Part shown: positions 62,810 through 64,000 of the stretch, in pieces
How the letters are laid out: each line of letters opens with the position of its first letter
Position numbering within the stretch: position 1 is the first letter of the stretch
Source of the DNA: Pseudomonadales bacterium
GTDB lineage: Bacteria > Pseudomonadota > Gammaproteobacteria > Pseudomonadales > UBA5862
DNA length: 64,000 nt
NCBI GenBank assembly: GCA_024234215.1
Contig: JACKOQ010000001.1
Span: 827,724-891,723, forward strand
Reading direction: 5' to 3'
Position numbers and translations under genes: made by a program
The notes under the pieces: generated by a model
The model's input: the letters and a program-made list of their open reading frames with translations, nothing else
Told to the model about the DNA's origin: nothing
Database searches by the model: none

Positions 62810-64000
62810 TCAGAGGCGGCCGTCCACTTCCTCCTTGGGGAAGAGGTATTTTACGTCGAACAGCACATGAAGTGGCTTGCCGAAGCGGCGCATGCCGGTG
62901 CTGCCGAGTGCGCGGAACTGATCGTGTCCCACCGCGACGATGATGGCGTCGTACTGCCCCGGCTGTGGCGTGTCGACCAGGTTGATGCCCTCATATTCAG
63001 CACGCAGGTGGTGCGGATCGATCCAGGGGTCGTGCACATCGACCTGAACGTGATAGCCCTGCAATGCCTCGACGATGTCGACCACCCGGGTGTTGCGAAA
63101 ATCGGGGCAGTTCTCCTTGAAGGCGAGCCCCATCACCAGCACCCGTGAATCGACCACCGGCACCCGCTTGCGGGTCATCAGCCGGATCACCTGCTCGACG
63201 ACATGGGCACCCATGCCATCATTGATGCGCCGCCCGGCCAGGATCACCTCGGGGTGGTAGCCGATCTCCTGCGCCTTGTGGGTCAGGTAGTAGGGGTCGA
63301 CGCTGATGCAGTGGCCGCCGACCAGACCGGGACGAAACGGCAGAAAGTTCCATTTGGTGCCGGCCGCGACCAGCACCTCTTCGGTGTCGATGCCGAGCCG
63401 GCTGAAGATCAGCGCCAATTCGTTGACCAGCGCGATGTTGAGGTCGCGCTGGGTGTTTTCGATCACCTTGGCGGCTTCGGCCACCCGGATGCTGCTGGCG
63501 CGGTGGGTGCCGGCCGTGATGATGCTGCGGTAGAGCTGGTCGACATAGTCGGCCACCTGCGGCGTCGAACCGGAGGTGACCTTCCTGATCATCGGCAGAC
63601 GGTGGCTCTTGTCGCCCGGATTGATCCGCTCCGGGCTGTAGCCGGCAAAGAAATCCTGGTTGTATTTCAGCCCGGAAGCCGCTTCAATCAACGGGATGCA
63701 CTCCTCTTCGGTGGCGCCCGGAAAGACCGTCGATTCGAAGATGACCACGTCACCCGGCTTGATCACCTGGCCGATGGTACGGCTGGCGCCCTGCAGTGGC
63801 GTGAGGTCGGGGCGGCGGTGGCGATCGATCGGCGTCGGAACCGTGACGATGTAGACGTTGGCCCCTTGCAACGGGGCCGGATCGTTGCTGAAACGCAATT
63901 GCGAGCTGCCACGCAACTCCGCGTCAGACACTTCCAGTGTGCTGTCATGGTTGTTTTTCAACTCATTGATACGATCGATATTGATGTCAAAACCGATCGT
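62810..64000 (-). CDS. UDP-N-acetylhexosamine/UDP-glucose 6-dehydrogenase (5' end beyond window)
   Basis: The last 396 codons of a UDP-sugar dehydrogenase of the WbpO/TviB/VipA type. The visible N-terminus continues an NAD Rossmann fold (TIGFDINIDRINELK), lacking about 30 residues. Next come VTVPTPIDRHRRPDL, the SPERINPGD segment, the central helix with the conserved lysine VAEAAKVIENTQRDLNIAL, and PFRPGLVGGHCISVDPYYLTHKA with the catalytic cysteine. It oxidises the C6 alcohol of UDP-GlcNAc or UDP-GalNAc to the uronate. NPGDKSHRL and the missing UDP-Glc-type loops favour an N-acetylhexosamine substrate, which is not certain. Confidence 0.92.
   Translation of the reverse strand, partial: TIGFDINIDRINELKNNHDSTLEVSDAELRGSSQLRFSNDPAPLQGANVYIVTVPTPIDRHRRPDLTPLQGASRTIGQVIKPGDVVIFESTVFPGATEEECIPLIEAASGLKYNQDFFAGYSPERINPGDKSHRLPMIRKVTSGSTPQVADYVDQLYRSIITAGTHRASSIRVAEAAKVIENTQRDLNIALVNELALIFSRLGIDTEEVLVAAGTKWNFLPFRPGLVGGHCISVDPYYLTHKAQEIGYHPEVILAGRRINDGMGAHVVEQVIRLMTRKRVPVVDSRVLVMGLAFKENCPDFRNTRVVDIVEALQGYHVQVDVHDPWIDPHHLRAEYEGINLVDTPQPGQYDAIIVAVGHDQFRALGSTGMRRFGKPLHVLFDVKYLFPKEEVDGRL

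Overview
The window reads as a contiguous, high-GC chromosomal segment of a gammaproteobacterium, probably from the Pseudomonas-like part of the class. The signs are: an algH-ruvX-pyrR-pyrB-pyrC' block with a catalytically dead dihydroorotase, a Pho regulon whose PstC and PstA carry large periplasmic insertions, a DUF1244 protein, a TetR-adaptor-RND efflux operon, and RhlB, RsgA, FadH and Uup. The species cannot be told from sequence reading alone. No rRNA, tRNA, CRISPR array, IS element or prophage was recognised, and no gap between genes exceeds about 300 bases.

Layout. 1-5.6 kb: the start of uup (runs off the left edge), an EAL-CBS-GGDEF protein, a 68-residue small protein and a membrane-anchored von Willebrand A protein. 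5.6-10.7 kb: a TetR-adaptor-RND efflux operon with a perfect 16-bp palindrome just after a good -10 box. 10.7-16.8 kb: metabolic genes (amidohydrolase, HSL-type esterase, HugZ-like protein, crotonase-family protein) and the DEAD-box helicase rhlB.

16.9-33.4 kb: a 14-gene, all-plus-strand surface polysaccharide cluster. It has an ABC exporter (Wzm/Wzt type), two FkbM methyltransferases, two paralogous WbsX/GH99-like proteins, two GT4 and two GT2 glycosyltransferases, an FG-GAP/UnbV lipoprotein, an alpha/alpha-toroid-like protein, a UDP-GlcNAc 2-epimerase and a sulfotransferase. The middle (about 18.6-26 kb) is visibly richer in A+T than its flanks, as expected of an exchanged O-antigen or capsule module. 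The gene content suggests an exported, methylated and possibly sulfated glycan.

33.5-43.7 kb: mutL, a low-GC PEP-CTERM-like secreted protein, an SDR/rraA pair, the algH-ruvX-pyrR-pyrB-pyrC' run, pgi and a DUF1244 gene. 43.7-52.7 kb: a complete phosphate regulon on the minus strand in the order phoB-phoR-pstS-pstC-pstA-pstB-phoU, with recognisable Pho boxes before phoB and pstS and a 12-bp hairpin after pstS. 52.7-64 kb: argF and argD, a hydantoinase-B-like gene, fadH, rsgA, a small sulfotransferase, a second argD-like aminotransferase, and a UDP-sugar 4-epimerase with a UDP-sugar 6-dehydrogenase (runs off the right edge). The last pair supplies uronic-acid sugars and may open a second glycan locus.

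The strongest leads are the glycan cluster, in particular the UnbV lipoprotein, toroid protein and sulfotransferase; the regulatory sites of the efflux and Pho operons; the crotonase homologue lacking both catalytic glutamates; and the isolated PEP-CTERM-like protein.
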